Position numbers and translations under genes: made by a program | DNA from: Neobacillus drentensis NBRC 102427 | GTDB taxonomy: Bacteria; Bacillota; Bacilli; Bacillales; Cytobacillaceae | Reading direction: 5' to 3' | DNA length: 64,000 nt | Assembly (NCBI RefSeq): GCF_001591445.1 | Contig: NZ_BCUX01000020.1 | Location: 54,155-118,154 of the forward strand | In this document: positions 25,057 through 33,380 of the stretch, in pieces | Position numbering within the stretch: position 1 is the stretch's first letter | How the letters are laid out: the number at the start of each line of letters is the position of its first letter | The notes under the pieces: generated by a model | The model's database searches: none | The model's input: only the letters and a program-made list of their open reading frames with translations | Told to the model about the DNA's origin: nothing

Positions 25057-25539
25057 TTAGTTTTTAATGTCTACATCGTGTTCCTTTGCAAGTTTATTTA
25101 ATTTTGTTTGATATTCCCGGATATGCGATCTGGCATCCGCTAGCATATCGTTCGCTTCCTGGATCAAATCTGCGTCCTGGTTTTCTAAAGCCTGTTTAAT
25201 TTTTGCAAAGGCATTCATTTGAATATTTGCCCCTTCTATATATATTTCGTGAATTTCTCGTACCTCATCTGTTTTAATCTTTACAGATTCTAGCTCTTTA
25301 ACAAATTCGGAGTAATTCGGAATAACGTCTTTCATTAACGCATCGTACATTGTTTGATCATCCTGATAATTTGTACCCGAGACCCCTTCATAGGCTGAAA
25401 CGGCAGTACTCTCCAGTTTTCCTACTTCCTTCATTTCTTTGTTTACATAATTAAGTAAGTCGTCCTGGACTGGATCACCAGAGCATCCTGACAATAACAA
25501 TATAAGGGGTATGATTAAGGCAAATAGCCTTTTTTTCAT
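25057..25539 (-). CDS. Putative lipoprotein, helical
   Basis: A 160-aa product from ATG 25539, which has AGGAGG 9-14 bases upstream; the GTG four codons earlier is too close to that site. A signal peptide (MKKRLFALIIPLILLLSGC) ends in the lipobox L-S-G-C at residues 16-19. The mature part is almost all helix, with heptad-like spacing (YVNKEMKEVGKLESTAVSAYE, MNAFAKIKQALENQDADLI). It should sit on the outer face of the membrane. I do not recognise a family name with confidence; it resembles the YkyA-like helical lipoproteins only in general shape. Confidence 0.8.
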   Translation of the reverse strand: MKKRLFALIIPLILLLSGCSGDPVQDDLLNYVNKEMKEVGKLESTAVSAYEGVSGTNYQDDQTMYDALMKDVIPNYSEFVKELESVKIKTDEVREIHEIYIEGANIQMNAFAKIKQALENQDADLIQEANDMLADARSHIREYQTKLNKLAKEHDVDIKN

Positions 25540-25553
25540 TTGAATCACCTCCT

Positions 25554-26181
25554 ATTGCCCAATTTATGAGGCAGAGGAAGTCCATTATGAGCAGGGAAAA
25601 TAATATTTAATGAATGGCCATAGTATTACTTTTGAATATATCAGGGAGGAAAATCAGGACGTGTTATTTGTTATTGACCGTGCAACAGCTGTTGAGGGCG
25701 AAATTGGGAAGAAAGAAATCGGCTAAAAACGGGTAGGTAAAAAAAGGCGAATATTTAGTAGGCACGTATTTTGGCAGGAAAATATCTATCAAACTGCGTG
25801 CTTTTTGTATGTGAAGATTTTGTCATTTTTGCGCAAAAATTGAGGATTTATCCTATTAGGGGATAGGGGAATGCAAAATATGTTCCTTTTCCTCGAAGCA
25901 GGTCATTTATAGGTAGAATAATCTATCTTTTTCTAGATGTTTAATCCCAGGCGGATGAGATGATGTACTCAAAAGTGGCTATTTTTAAGTGATATGTATG
26001 TTAAATTAAGACTACTAAGTTTTGATAGTTTTCTTAAAAGGAACTATGTTTTTATACTCCACATAGTGTAAATCTGCCGGAATTAGAGGGAATATATAGT
26101 ACTTTGTAGAACGATTATTGTTTACTAAATTTTCTAATATAGGAATAATAAAGTAGATTGATAATAAAAAGGGGGAATTAC
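25554..26181. other. About 630 bases without a confident gene
   Basis: Contains a 38-codon frame at 25610-25726 (starts MNGHSITFEYIREENQDVLF, no ribosome site), which may be a decayed gene, and a terminator-like GGCACGTA...GCGTGC hairpin at 25759-25808. The rest (25810-26160) is AT-rich and presumably carries the promoter of the M28 peptidase. I see no clear operator in it. Confidence 0.5.
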
Positions 26182-27576
26182 ATGTTTCGTCGTAAATCTA
26201 TTATTACTATTCTAGCAGCCAGTATGGTTTTGTCGGGCGGGGCCGTTTATGCCCAAACAAACGGTGCACCAAATGGACAATCAGCCACAGCCTTTGACAA
26301 TAAGATTATCAAGAAAATTAGTGCGGATAATATGTATAACAATATTGCACTATTATCTGAACAGCCAAGGGAGGCTGGAACCGAAGGGGAAGTTCGTGCC
26401 GTAAAATACATAGAGGGCCAATTTAAGAGCTTAGGCTTTGAGACAAAGGTATTACCATTCCCAATCTATGATTATCGGACAAACCATGTTTGGGTGAAAA
26501 TTGGTGGAGCCGATATCACAGGAACCGCACCACGTGCTTTTAGCGGCAGTGTAAGTGGAAAGGTGACGAAACAACTAGTGAATGTTGGTAAAGCGAAGCC
26601 TGAAGAGATTGGCGATGAGGTGAAGGGGAAAATTGCCTTGGTGGAACGTGGCGACATAACGTTTATCGAAAAAGTGCAAAATGTTTTAAATAGAGGTGCA
26701 GTGGGTGTACTCATGTATAACAATAGTTCTAATGGTAACGCCTTTGGCCAAGCGCAAGAGGGGCAAAATATTCCGGCTGTAGCGATCACACAAACACAAG
26801 GCTTGGAATTGGTTGGAAAATTAAAGTCTGGACCGGTTGAGGTAACCTTAGACGTCGATATCGAAAAAATCGAGAAAACATCCTATGTTGTTGAAGCTAA
26901 ATTGAAGCCAAACAAGAATAAGGATACAGGTCAAATTGTTACTGTCGGTGCCCATCATGATTCAGTTCGTGGTGGCCCAGGTGCAAACGATGATGCCTCA
27001 GGTGTATCTGCTGTTCTAGAATTAGCGAGGATTTTTGCGAAAGCACCAATTGATACAGAAGTTCGCTTCTTAACATTTGGTTCGGAGGAACGAGGTTTAG
27101 TAGGGTCATCTTTCTATGCTTCACAGCTTCCGAAAAGTGATGTGAATCGCATGGTTGCCCACTTCCAAATGGATATGATCGGCGGTCGGGATGCCGGAGC
27201 GGATAATCCAGCGGGCGGATTAATTATGTATACGATTGACGGTAAGAAGAACCTTGTTACCGATTTGGGAGCAGCAGCAGGATTAAGGACGATGGATGTA
27301 GCGATTCCTTATGGCCAACTAGGTCGAAGCGACCACCAGCCGTTCCACGAATTAGGAATTCCGTCAGCACTATTCATTCATTCACCAGTTGAGCCTTGGT
27401 ACCATCAGCCAACCGATACTCTAGATAAAATCAGTAAGGAAAAGCTGCAGCAGGCCGCCGAGATTGTTGGCTCGTCCGTGTATCAAATAGCCCGTCCAGA
27501 CACCCCGGCCTTAGAAAATGCACGAGTGGCACCAGGGACTGTTGATTACGATTTTGAGGACCGCCCAGTCGATTAA
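26182..27576 (+). CDS. Secreted M28 family aminopeptidase with PA domain
   Basis: A 464-aa preprotein from ATG 26182 (AAAGGGGG lies 5-10 bases upstream). It has a signal peptide of about 26 residues ending in A-x-A (VYAQ). A protease-associated insert follows ('KGKIALVERGDITFIEKVQNVLNRGAVGVLMYNN', about 145-180). The M28 catalytic domain holds the zinc ligands and catalytic acid: 'VGAHHDSV', 'GANDDASG', 'GSEERGLVGS', 'QMDMIGG' and 'RSDHQPFHELGIPS'. The layout is that of B. subtilis YwaD, a broad-specificity extracellular aminopeptidase. It is monocistronic with a terminator at 27591. Confidence 0.92.
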   Translation: MFRRKSIITILAASMVLSGGAVYAQTNGAPNGQSATAFDNKIIKKISADNMYNNIALLSEQPREAGTEGEVRAVKYIEGQFKSLGFETKVLPFPIYDYRTNHVWVKIGGADITGTAPRAFSGSVSGKVTKQLVNVGKAKPEEIGDEVKGKIALVERGDITFIEKVQNVLNRGAVGVLMYNNSSNGNAFGQAQEGQNIPAVAITQTQGLELVGKLKSGPVEVTLDVDIEKIEKTSYVVEAKLKPNKNKDTGQIVTVGAHHDSVRGGPGANDDASGVSAVLELARIFAKAPIDTEVRFLTFGSEERGLVGSSFYASQLPKSDVNRMVAHFQMDMIGGRDAGADNPAGGLIMYTIDGKKNLVTDLGAAAGLRTMDVAIPYGQLGRSDHQPFHELGIPSALFIHSPVEPWYHQPTDTLDKISKEKLQQAAEIVGSSVYQIARPDTPALENARVAPGTVDYDFEDRPVD

Positions 27577-27590
27577 TAAAAAGAAATAGC

Positions 27591-27630
27591 AACGCTTGGC
27601 CACCTATCACTGTGGTCCAAGCGTTTTTTA
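27591..27630 (+). terminator. Terminator after M28 peptidase
   Basis: AACGCTTGG / CCAAGCGTT hairpin followed by TTTTTA. Confidence 0.85.
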
Positions 27631-27689
27631 GTACCAACACACATAATTGTCCTTGTGGGGTGGATGAAATCAGGTAAATGTCTTTCTGT

Positions 27690-27702
27690 GGTGCCTGACA
27701 CC
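27690..27702. repeat. Dispersed GGTGCCTGACACC arm upstream of the PAS kinase
   Basis: A single 13-base arm of the hairpin family. It sits about 85 bases before the preferred start of the kinase gene, within its leader. Confidence 0.75.
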
Positions 27703-27786
27703 ATTTTGAAAATACTTCTTTTCTTTATCGAAAAACTCTGTAAAATGGAGAATGAGAGAATATATGATGTGTTTGGAGAGATCTCT

Positions 27787-29250
27787 ATGTCGAAGAATGT
27801 CCCGATTTTTACGAATGAGAAGGAATCTGTGGTGTATAATCCAGATGATTTAATTGACTTATTTCTTGACTGTACAGCAGACGCGATTTGTATGGTTGAT
27901 ATGGAGAATCGGTTTATTCGGGTCAACCATGTGTATACCAAAATGTTTGGCTATTCTGAGGAAGATGTCATAGGAAAAAGGGTGGAGGAATTTTCAGCTC
28001 CTGAATTCGTGCATGATATTATTGAATCAGTCAAAGGCGGTGAAGCATTTCCGGATATGGTTACCAAAAGGTACCATAAAGACGGAACCATCCTTGATAT
28101 AGCTGTTTCATATTCCCCTTTTAGAAGCCCATGTGGGGAAATCATTGCTGTCCTTGCGATTTTCCGTGATATAACGGAGCATATAAATATTGAAAGAGAA
28201 TTGAAAAAGACGCGAGAGATGTACAAACTAATTACCGAAAATGCAACGGATATGATCAAGGTCTATTCGAAAGATAATAAGATTGTCTATGCTTCTCCTT
28301 CCCATGAAAAAGGTATTGGATATACCTCTGAACAGTTAATTGGTAAAAGCGTTTATGATTTTATCATGCCAGAGGAAAAGGGGCATTTTGAAAAAGTATA
28401 TCAGAGGTTAATAGACACAGAGGAACCGCAACTTCTGCAAACGAAGATACGTACAGGCGAAAATCAAGTGATATATTCTGAGACCACAATTTCTCCCATT
28501 TTTAATGAACAAGGAGAAATTGATTCCTTTGTCACCGTCGGCAGAGATATTACGGACCGGGTAAAAAATGATGATGCCCTCCGAAATTTAGATCGCCTTT
28601 CAATCATCGGTCAATTAGCTGCTGGAGTAGCTCATGAGATCCGAAACCCTTTGACTTCATTAAAGGGATTCTCAAAGCTATTAAAAGATACAACGAACAA
28701 AGAAAAACAAGATGACTATTTATCTATCATAATGAACGAATTAGATCGTATAGATATGATAGTGAATGAATTTATGTCCTTGGCCAAACCCCAAGCCATT
28801 CAATTTGATCAAGAAAATCTAAATGCAATCCTAGAAAGTACGGTTAATATCTTACATCCACAAGCATTATTACATAATGTACAAATAACTAACCAATATC
28901 AAGATGATACGATTGATTTGCTTTGTAATCCCAATCAGCTGAAACAGGTTTTTGTTAATTTTTTGAAAAATGCCATCGAATCTATGCCCTTAGGTGGAAA
29001 TGTCAATATACATGTTCAGAGAGTAGAGGGCAATCGAGTGCAGATTTGCTTTTCGGATGAAGGGATGGGTATTGACGGCGAACTTATGCGTTATTTGGGA
29101 ACCCCGTTCTATACAACCAAGGATAAAGGAATTGGGCTTGGTTTAACTGTCAGCAACAAAATCATCCAGGAACATAACGGCACCATGAAAATCGAAAGTC
29201 AAATTGGCAAAGGCACCACAGTAAAAGTTGAACTGGAATGTCTTTTATGA
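27787..29250 (+). CDS. PAS-domain sensor histidine kinase (sporulation-kinase type)
   Basis: A 487-aa product from ATG 27787, chosen because GGAGAG lies 6 bases upstream; longer frames reach back to 27655 but run through a dispersed repeat. There are two PAS domains (about 22-130 and 140-255: 'DAICMVDMENRFIRVNHVYTKMFGY', 'DMIKVYSKDNKIVYASPSHEKGIGYTSEQLIG'). A HisKA dimer domain with the phospho-accepting H in 'GVAHEIRNPLTSLKGF' is followed by a HATPase domain ('NPNQLKQVFVNFLKNAIES', 'GKGTTVKVEL'). There are no membrane helices, so it is cytoplasmic as in KinA/KinE. With no response regulator adjacent, phosphorelay input to Spo0F is the likely role (inference). Confidence 0.88.
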   Translation: MSKNVPIFTNEKESVVYNPDDLIDLFLDCTADAICMVDMENRFIRVNHVYTKMFGYSEEDVIGKRVEEFSAPEFVHDIIESVKGGEAFPDMVTKRYHKDGTILDIAVSYSPFRSPCGEIIAVLAIFRDITEHINIERELKKTREMYKLITENATDMIKVYSKDNKIVYASPSHEKGIGYTSEQLIGKSVYDFIMPEEKGHFEKVYQRLIDTEEPQLLQTKIRTGENQVIYSETTISPIFNEQGEIDSFVTVGRDITDRVKNDDALRNLDRLSIIGQLAAGVAHEIRNPLTSLKGFSKLLKDTTNKEKQDDYLSIIMNELDRIDMIVNEFMSLAKPQAIQFDQENLNAILESTVNILHPQALLHNVQITNQYQDDTIDLLCNPNQLKQVFVNFLKNAIESMPLGGNVNIHVQRVEGNRVQICFSDEGMGIDGELMRYLGTPFYTTKDKGIGLGLTVSNKIIQEHNGTMKIESQIGKGTTVKVELECLL

Positions 29251-29263
29251 GGATGTAAAAAAA

Positions 29264-29318
29264 AGAGTGTCAGGCACCACTAAAAGGACGATTGTCTTTT
29301 CGTGGTGCCTGACACTCT
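29264..29318. terminator. Repeat-derived bidirectional terminator (kinase / ykuK)
   Basis: AGAGTGTCAGGCACCAC (29264-29280) pairs with GTGGTGCCTGACACTCT (29302-29318), with A/T-rich flanks. It is a member of the dispersed GTGTCAGGCACC family placed between convergent genes and touching the ykuK stop. Confidence 0.8.
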
Positions 29319-29854
29319 TATTTGGTGTAACGATTGGCATAGCTGGAAGCAACAAAGGCGTTTGGTTTAATTTTCGGTTCAACCCCCATTGATTCGATTC
29401 TGGTGACCATTTCTTTCACAAACTCACTTGTTTTGTTTCTTTTGCCCGCTCCAATATCAATGTGACCCTCCATCGTGAAGGTTGCCCCTTGATATATGTT
29501 GGGAAGGACAAGATTGATTAACTCACTTTTTCTTTCCTCCGTGAACATCGAAACGACTTCCTCGGTTAATGATAGTTCAAGAGATATTCGCTCATGTAAA
29601 TGAGTCATCTTTCTTGGAATGACCACCTTCTTAATGCACGCCCATACTCCATTTCCTTTATTTTGGATGACAAGCCCCGTGATAAAAACAGTCGTTGATT
29701 TATGGACTTGAGAATCAGTTCCGACCATTAGTCGGTAGTTCCCATTTGGATCTAACTTCATGAATGTTACGATCCGGTCAAAGACTAGATCGAATGACAT
29801 CCCATTCTCCTGAAGATTTTGAAACAAATCGTGATAAGCCTCGTTTTTTTTCAT
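29318..29854 (-). CDS. ykuK: YkuK-family RNase H-like protein (DUF458)
   Basis: A 178-aa cytoplasmic protein. It shows 'NYRLMVGTDSQVHKSTTVFITGLVIQNKGNGVWACIKKVVIPRK' (RNase H-like first strand with the acidic D in GTDSQ), 'LSLTEEVVSMF', and 'GHIDIGAGKRNKTSEFVKEMVTRIESMGVEPKIKPNAFVASSYANRYTK'. This matches B. subtilis YkuK, a predicted RNase H-fold protein linked to sporulating Firmicutes. The ATG at 29854 fits the family N-terminus. An ATG five codons earlier sits right against an AAAGGAAAG and is less likely. Biochemical role unproven. Confidence 0.88.
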   Translation of the reverse strand: MKKNEAYHDLFQNLQENGMSFDLVFDRIVTFMKLDPNGNYRLMVGTDSQVHKSTTVFITGLVIQNKGNGVWACIKKVVIPRKMTHLHERISLELSLTEEVVSMFTEERKSELINLVLPNIYQGATFTMEGHIDIGAGKRNKTSEFVKEMVTRIESMGVEPKIKPNAFVASSYANRYTK

Positions 29855-29869
29855 ATTGAAGCACCACAT

Positions 29870-30199
29870 CTTTCCTTTCCAACTAAAAAAGTTTAAGTCT
29901 CGCTTCTTATTCCTATCTTATGGAAAGTGTTTTATTGTCGTGCAGCCAATGAAAGTATTTGATCTTCATAGATATGTATGTAGATTAGTGAGCAAAAATG
30001 AATGAGTGGTGTCAGTGTGGTGTCAGGCACTGTGGGAGGAAATGACTGTAAAAAGCATTCTCCTTAAAACGAACTTCTAAACGAGCGAGCATTCGAACAA
30101 CAAGCTTTTTTTGAAAAACAATTAAATGCCTAACAATATTTGTGCCAGTCCATCATTAGATAAAGAAACGAGAATTTATCTAGATAGGGATGGATGGAA
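29870..30199. other. Intergenic stretch with one repeat arm
   Basis: No gene seen. GGTGTCAGGCAC at 30019-30030 is a single arm of the dispersed family, with an overlapping partial copy (GGTGTCAG) at 30009. The promoter of the 52-aa gene presumably lies here. Confidence 0.5.
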
Positions 30200-30358
30200 A
30201 TGGCAAAGAGAAACCGAGGGAAAACAATCAGCTACTTGCCTTCAAATGGCCGCGGGACATGCCCGCTATGTGAAAGAACAAGAATTAAATTGCTATATCC
30301 GCATAAGACTGAAACAAACCAAACCATCAAAGTTTGTAAATTTTGCCGGGATAAATAA
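30200..30358 (+). CDS. 52-aa zinc-ribbon-like protein
   Basis: ATG 30200 to TAA 30358 encodes 52 residues. They begin MAKRNRGKTISYLPSNGRGT, then 'CPLC', then a basic linker with HK, and end 'VCKFCRDK'. Two CxxC pairs separated by about 21 residues form a typical four-cysteine zinc ribbon. The protein is strongly basic, so RNA, ribosome or DNA binding is plausible. A GGGATGG site lies just upstream. A longer frame overlapping it in another phase (30126-30446) has no recognisable content. A repeat-derived terminator follows at 30379. Confidence 0.75.
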   Translation: MAKRNRGKTISYLPSNGRGTCPLCERTRIKLLYPHKTETNQTIKVCKFCRDK

Positions 30359-30378
30359 TCATCGATCAATCAATCAAT

Positions 30379-30433
30379 GGTGTCAGGCACCGCTTGTGGA
30401 CATTTGTCCTTCTAAGGTGCCTGACACCTTTTT
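30379..30433 (+). terminator. Repeat-derived terminator after the zinc-ribbon gene
   Basis: GGTGTCAGGCACC (30379-30391) pairs with GGTGCCTGACACC (30416-30428), followed by TTTTTC. The loop holds GTGGACATTTGTCC as a second stem. Member of the dispersed family. Confidence 0.8.
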
Positions 30434-30589
30434 CTTCGAATTCTAGAAGCTTGTGGGGGAGCAGTACATTTCCTTTTTTAAAAGGATATTAACGCTATTT
30501 GTCGAATAAACTTAACTGTAGAGGAATTGGTTTCAATTGGTAAAGAGGATTGAACCTCATTAAAAAAGACGGGAAAAGGGGTGGGATGG

Positions 30590-31663
30590 ATGGCGAAGCG
30601 GATTGTAAAACAGCATGAGTTAAATTTTTTAAAGCGGGAGCTTAAGTTCTTAGAAGACTCCGAGATTCTGCCTGCAGGAAAGGCCAACGAGATAGACGGG
30701 ATTTACGAGGTGCAGAAATTATCTTTTACAAAAACACTTTTGTATGTGGGTTCTATTTTGATAGGGGCAGGGGTCCTCAGTTTTATCGCGAGTAATTGGG
30801 ATGAAATTGGAAAGACAGTGAAACTCCTTTTAATAATTGCAATCTTCCTTGCCAGTAATCTGGCAGGATATAAAATGGAAAAAAACTATCCGAAAACATC
30901 TAGGGGTTTATACTATTTAGGTATTCTTGTGTTCGGTGCGGGAATTTTTCTGATTGAGCAAATGTTCCATCTCGGCACAAATTCACAAAATGCCTTTTTA
31001 TGGTGGTCGCTTGGCATAATGCCGCTAGCTTGGGTATTACGGGATAAATGGATTCTTCTTGCCTCTTCCTTATTTGTCCTCAAGTACCTGCTCGATGGAC
31101 AATATCTTCAAGGCGTAAACATCCCGTATTGGACGTTGTTGTGGATTGCGGCAATTTATATTCTTAATGAAAAAATAGGCTTTTCAAAAGTAACAGGCTT
31201 TGTCACGGGCTTGGTTTCGCTGACCTTTATCGGGACGATCGTTAGCTTTATTCTCAACCGCTCTGACTATACTGATTTTCCGTACGTGTATGGACTAATC
31301 TATTTGGTAATTGGGGTAGCTCTTGTTCATTCCAAGGGGAAAGTGAGAGACATTTATGTGGTCTTGGGATACCTCGTACATGGGGCGGCAGCACTATTGT
31401 TATCTTTTGAGGATACCTGGCCAGTTGATTGGATATATATTCCTTTCTCTGTCTTGTACTTGCTCTATGTGTTGTACTTAATCAAACGAGGCAGCTTAAT
31501 CAGTATCATCATCCTATGCGTGATGATCTTCCGTTTCTACCTGGATTTATCCTTTGAATTTTTGCCAAAATCGTTCGTATTTATTATTGGTGGATTCCTG
31601 CTGCTCGGTTTCGGTTTTTATTTTGAAAAACAAAGAAAAAAAGGGGTGAGTGTGCATGAATAA
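30590..31663 (+). CDS. DUF2157 membrane protein
   Basis: A 357-aa product from ATG 30590, with AAAAGGGG 9-16 bases upstream. About 60 cytoplasmic residues (WLKRELKFLEDSEILPAGKANEI-type start of DUF2157) precede ten or so hydrophobic helices from residue 48 to 350. 'KTLLYVGSILIGAGVLSFIASNWDEIGKTVKLLLI' is the DUF2157 signature. Function unknown. It overlaps the following GDYXXLXY gene by 8 bases. This pairing is a recurring arrangement and suggests a shared membrane function. Confidence 0.85.
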   Translation: MAKRIVKQHELNFLKRELKFLEDSEILPAGKANEIDGIYEVQKLSFTKTLLYVGSILIGAGVLSFIASNWDEIGKTVKLLLIIAIFLASNLAGYKMEKNYPKTSRGLYYLGILVFGAGIFLIEQMFHLGTNSQNAFLWWSLGIMPLAWVLRDKWILLASSLFVLKYLLDGQYLQGVNIPYWTLLWIAAIYILNEKIGFSKVTGFVTGLVSLTFIGTIVSFILNRSDYTDFPYVYGLIYLVIGVALVHSKGKVRDIYVVLGYLVHGAAALLLSFEDTWPVDWIYIPFSVLYLLYVLYLIKRGSLISIIILCVMIFRFYLDLSFEFLPKSFVFIIGGFLLLGFGFYFEKQRKKGVSVHE

Positions 31664-32186
31664 GCGAGCAAAGCAGTTAGTTTTGGCTTGTTCTTTGCCA
31701 GTGGTGATTCTGTTAGGCCTGTGCATCACTCCTGTTTATACCATGTTAACGGGCGAGGAAATGATTCTCCAAACAAAACCGCTGGACCCATCAGACCCAT
31801 TTCGAGGCGATTATGTGACCCTTCGATATGAGGCGGAAGAAGTCCCGGTCGATTTGGTGGATAAAGCAGTAGTCAAAAAAATGCAGAACCAGGGAGGACC
31901 GTTTGACGTATTTGTTCTAATGGAGAAAAATAATGGAGTCCACACGCCGAAAAGAGTAACCCTTGAAAAGCCTAAAAAGGGGATATTTCTAAAAGCCACC
32001 ATAAACTATACCGACAAAGACAATCAAGGACAGGAAATAGCCTTCCTGGATTACAATTTAGATAATTACTACCTAGAAGACAACACCGGCACAGAATGGG
32101 AAAAAGCCTCTGCTAAAGGAGAAATACTAGCCAAACTCAAAGTAAACAATGGGTACGCCGTCCTGATCGATATTACAACAAAGTAA
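31656..32186 (+). CDS. GDYXXLXY domain membrane-anchored protein
   Basis: A 176-aa product from ATG 31656, inside the end of the DUF2157 gene. One N-terminal membrane helix (about 8-28) is followed by an extracytoplasmic beta-domain carrying the family motif 'PLDPSDPFRGDYVTLRYE', and a conserved 'GYAVLIDI' C-terminus. The family (COG4929) has no known activity. Coupled translation with DUF2157 implies that the two act together. A repeat-derived terminator follows. Confidence 0.85.
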   Translation: MNKRAKQLVLACSLPVVILLGLCITPVYTMLTGEEMILQTKPLDPSDPFRGDYVTLRYEAEEVPVDLVDKAVVKKMQNQGGPFDVFVLMEKNNGVHTPKRVTLEKPKKGIFLKATINYTDKDNQGQEIAFLDYNLDNYYLEDNTGTEWEKASAKGEILAKLKVNNGYAVLIDITTK

Positions 32187-32190
32187 AAGT

Positions 32191-32247
32191 GGGTGTCAGG
32201 CACCGCTCGTGGACAAATGTCCTTTTGCGGTGCCTGACACTTTTTTT
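32191..32247 (+). terminator. Repeat-derived terminator after GDYXXLXY gene
   Basis: GTGTCAGGCACCGC (32193-32206) pairs with GCGGTGCCTGACAC (32227-32240), then seven Ts. Inner GTGGACAAATGTCC stem. Member of the dispersed family. Confidence 0.85.
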
Positions 32248-32300
32248 AAGGTAATAATAAAAGATCATAAATAGTTGGTGTGAACTAATTCATTCTTATA

Positions 32301-32331
32301 TTGTTAACCTATATTATATTTTAGTTGACAA
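32301..32331 (+). promoter_or_regulatory. BirA operator in front of bioY
   Basis: TTGTTAAC (32301-32308), 15 bases, GTTGACAA (32324-32331). This matches the BirA box of Firmicutes with one mismatch. The right half-site contains the TTGACA -35 element (32325-32330), so biotin-bound BirA would block transcription. Confidence 0.85.
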
Positions 32332-32386
32332 TACCTCTTGTTCCCTTTATTTTAATATTATAACAATTATTAATTGGGGTGGGAGA

Positions 32387-32983
32387 ATGAAAAAAAAATT
32401 AAGGGCGTTGGACATAACACTAGTGGGGATGTTTGTTGCATTAATGGCAATTGGCGCTAACATAACCTCCTTTGTACCTTTTATGGTAGTTGGAGGTGTG
32501 CCGATTACACTGCAAACCTTTTTTGCTATCTTAGCAGGGGCTATCTTGGGGAGCCGGTTGGGGTCAATAGCGATGACAGTTTATATGCTCGTAGGATTAG
32601 TAGGAGTCCCTGTATTTGCTAAATTTGGGGCTGGACCTTCTACCATTTTCGGTCCCACCTTCGGCTTTATCCTCTCGTATATTTTTACAGCATTTATCAT
32701 TGGAAAAATCGTTGAAAAGAAAAAAACTGTCGCTGTATTTATCATTGCGTCTTTAATTGGAATGACTGTGAACTACCTTTTCGGTACAAATTGGATGTAC
32801 TTTGCCTATAAAATTTGGGCAGCTGCACCAGAAGGATTCACTTATAAAATGGCTTGGTTATGGATGGTTGTTCCACTTCCAAAAGACCTTATCTTAGCCG
32901 TCCTTGCCGGAATGATGGCTCACCGCCTAGAAAAATCCGTCCTATCAAAAGGGCAATTTAAAAATTTAAAGCGTGTCTCCTAA
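32387..32983 (+). CDS. bioY: Biotin transporter substrate-binding subunit BioY
   Basis: A 198-aa membrane protein with six hydrophobic segments. It carries the BioY signature 'GGVPITLQTFFAILAGAILGSRLGSIAMTVYMLVGLVGVPVFAKFGAGPSTIFGPTFGFILSYI' (about residues 36-100). As the S component it binds biotin and works alone or with a shared ECF energising module, which is not in the window. GGGGTGGGAG precedes the ATG. A BirA operator upstream ties it to biotin control. Confidence 0.95.
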   Translation: MKKKLRALDITLVGMFVALMAIGANITSFVPFMVVGGVPITLQTFFAILAGAILGSRLGSIAMTVYMLVGLVGVPVFAKFGAGPSTIFGPTFGFILSYIFTAFIIGKIVEKKKTVAVFIIASLIGMTVNYLFGTNWMYFAYKIWAAAPEGFTYKMAWLWMVVPLPKDLILAVLAGMMAHRLEKSVLSKGQFKNLKRVS

Positions 32984-33009
32984 GGGTATTACTCAATAAA
33001 CAAACGAAT

Positions 33010-33021
33010 GGTGTCAGGCAC
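33010..33021. repeat. Single GGTGTCAGGCAC arm
   Basis: A 12-base arm of the dispersed family just downstream of bioY, with no matching right arm nearby. Confidence 0.7.
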
Positions 33022-33052
33022 TTTTTCGATGTCCATGGATGGATGGACTAAA

Positions 33053-33288
33053 AAACTAATCAAATGTTGGATTAAAAGTACGTGAGTCCATGATACATTT
33101 GATTTTTTAGAAAAACAGGAAAACTAATCAAACGTTTGATTAAAAGTACGTGAGACTATGATACATCTGATTTTTTTAGGAAAATGGAAAAACTAATCAA
33201 ACGATTGGTTAAATCGTGTTGAAGCTATGATATATCTGGGTATTTTAAGAAAAGCTAATAAACTAATTAAACGTTTGATTAAACTTTA
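33053..33288. repeat. Four-copy ~69-bp tandem repeat with palindromic core
   Basis: Copies begin at 33053, 33121, 33190 and 33260, each with AAACTAAT. Each unit holds AATCAAA..TTTGATT-like palindromes, perfect in copies 2 and 4 as TCAAACGTTTGA (copy 4 with TTAAACGTTTGATT). Copies 1-3 also share a downstream TATGATA(C/T)AT segment. The last copy is truncated. No reading frame is preserved. Confidence 0.8.
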
Positions 33289-33380
33289 ATAAAAGGGATG
33301 GACTAAGTATCAGATTGTTTTCCCTACATCCGAATTGTTTAGCTCCAGCACGATTGAAGGTTGAATTTAGGATTTATTCG

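Noticed and set aside
25610..25726. 38-aa gene
   Set aside because: No ribosome site, no recognisable motif; reported only as part of the gene-poor stretch.
27655..27786. N-terminal extension of the PAS kinase
   Set aside because: Passes through a repeat arm, has no homology to kinases and no ribosome site at GTG 27655.
30126..30446. 106-codon open frame
   Set aside because: It overlaps the 52-aa zinc-ribbon frame in another phase, has no ribosome site, and its end runs through a dispersed hairpin repeat.
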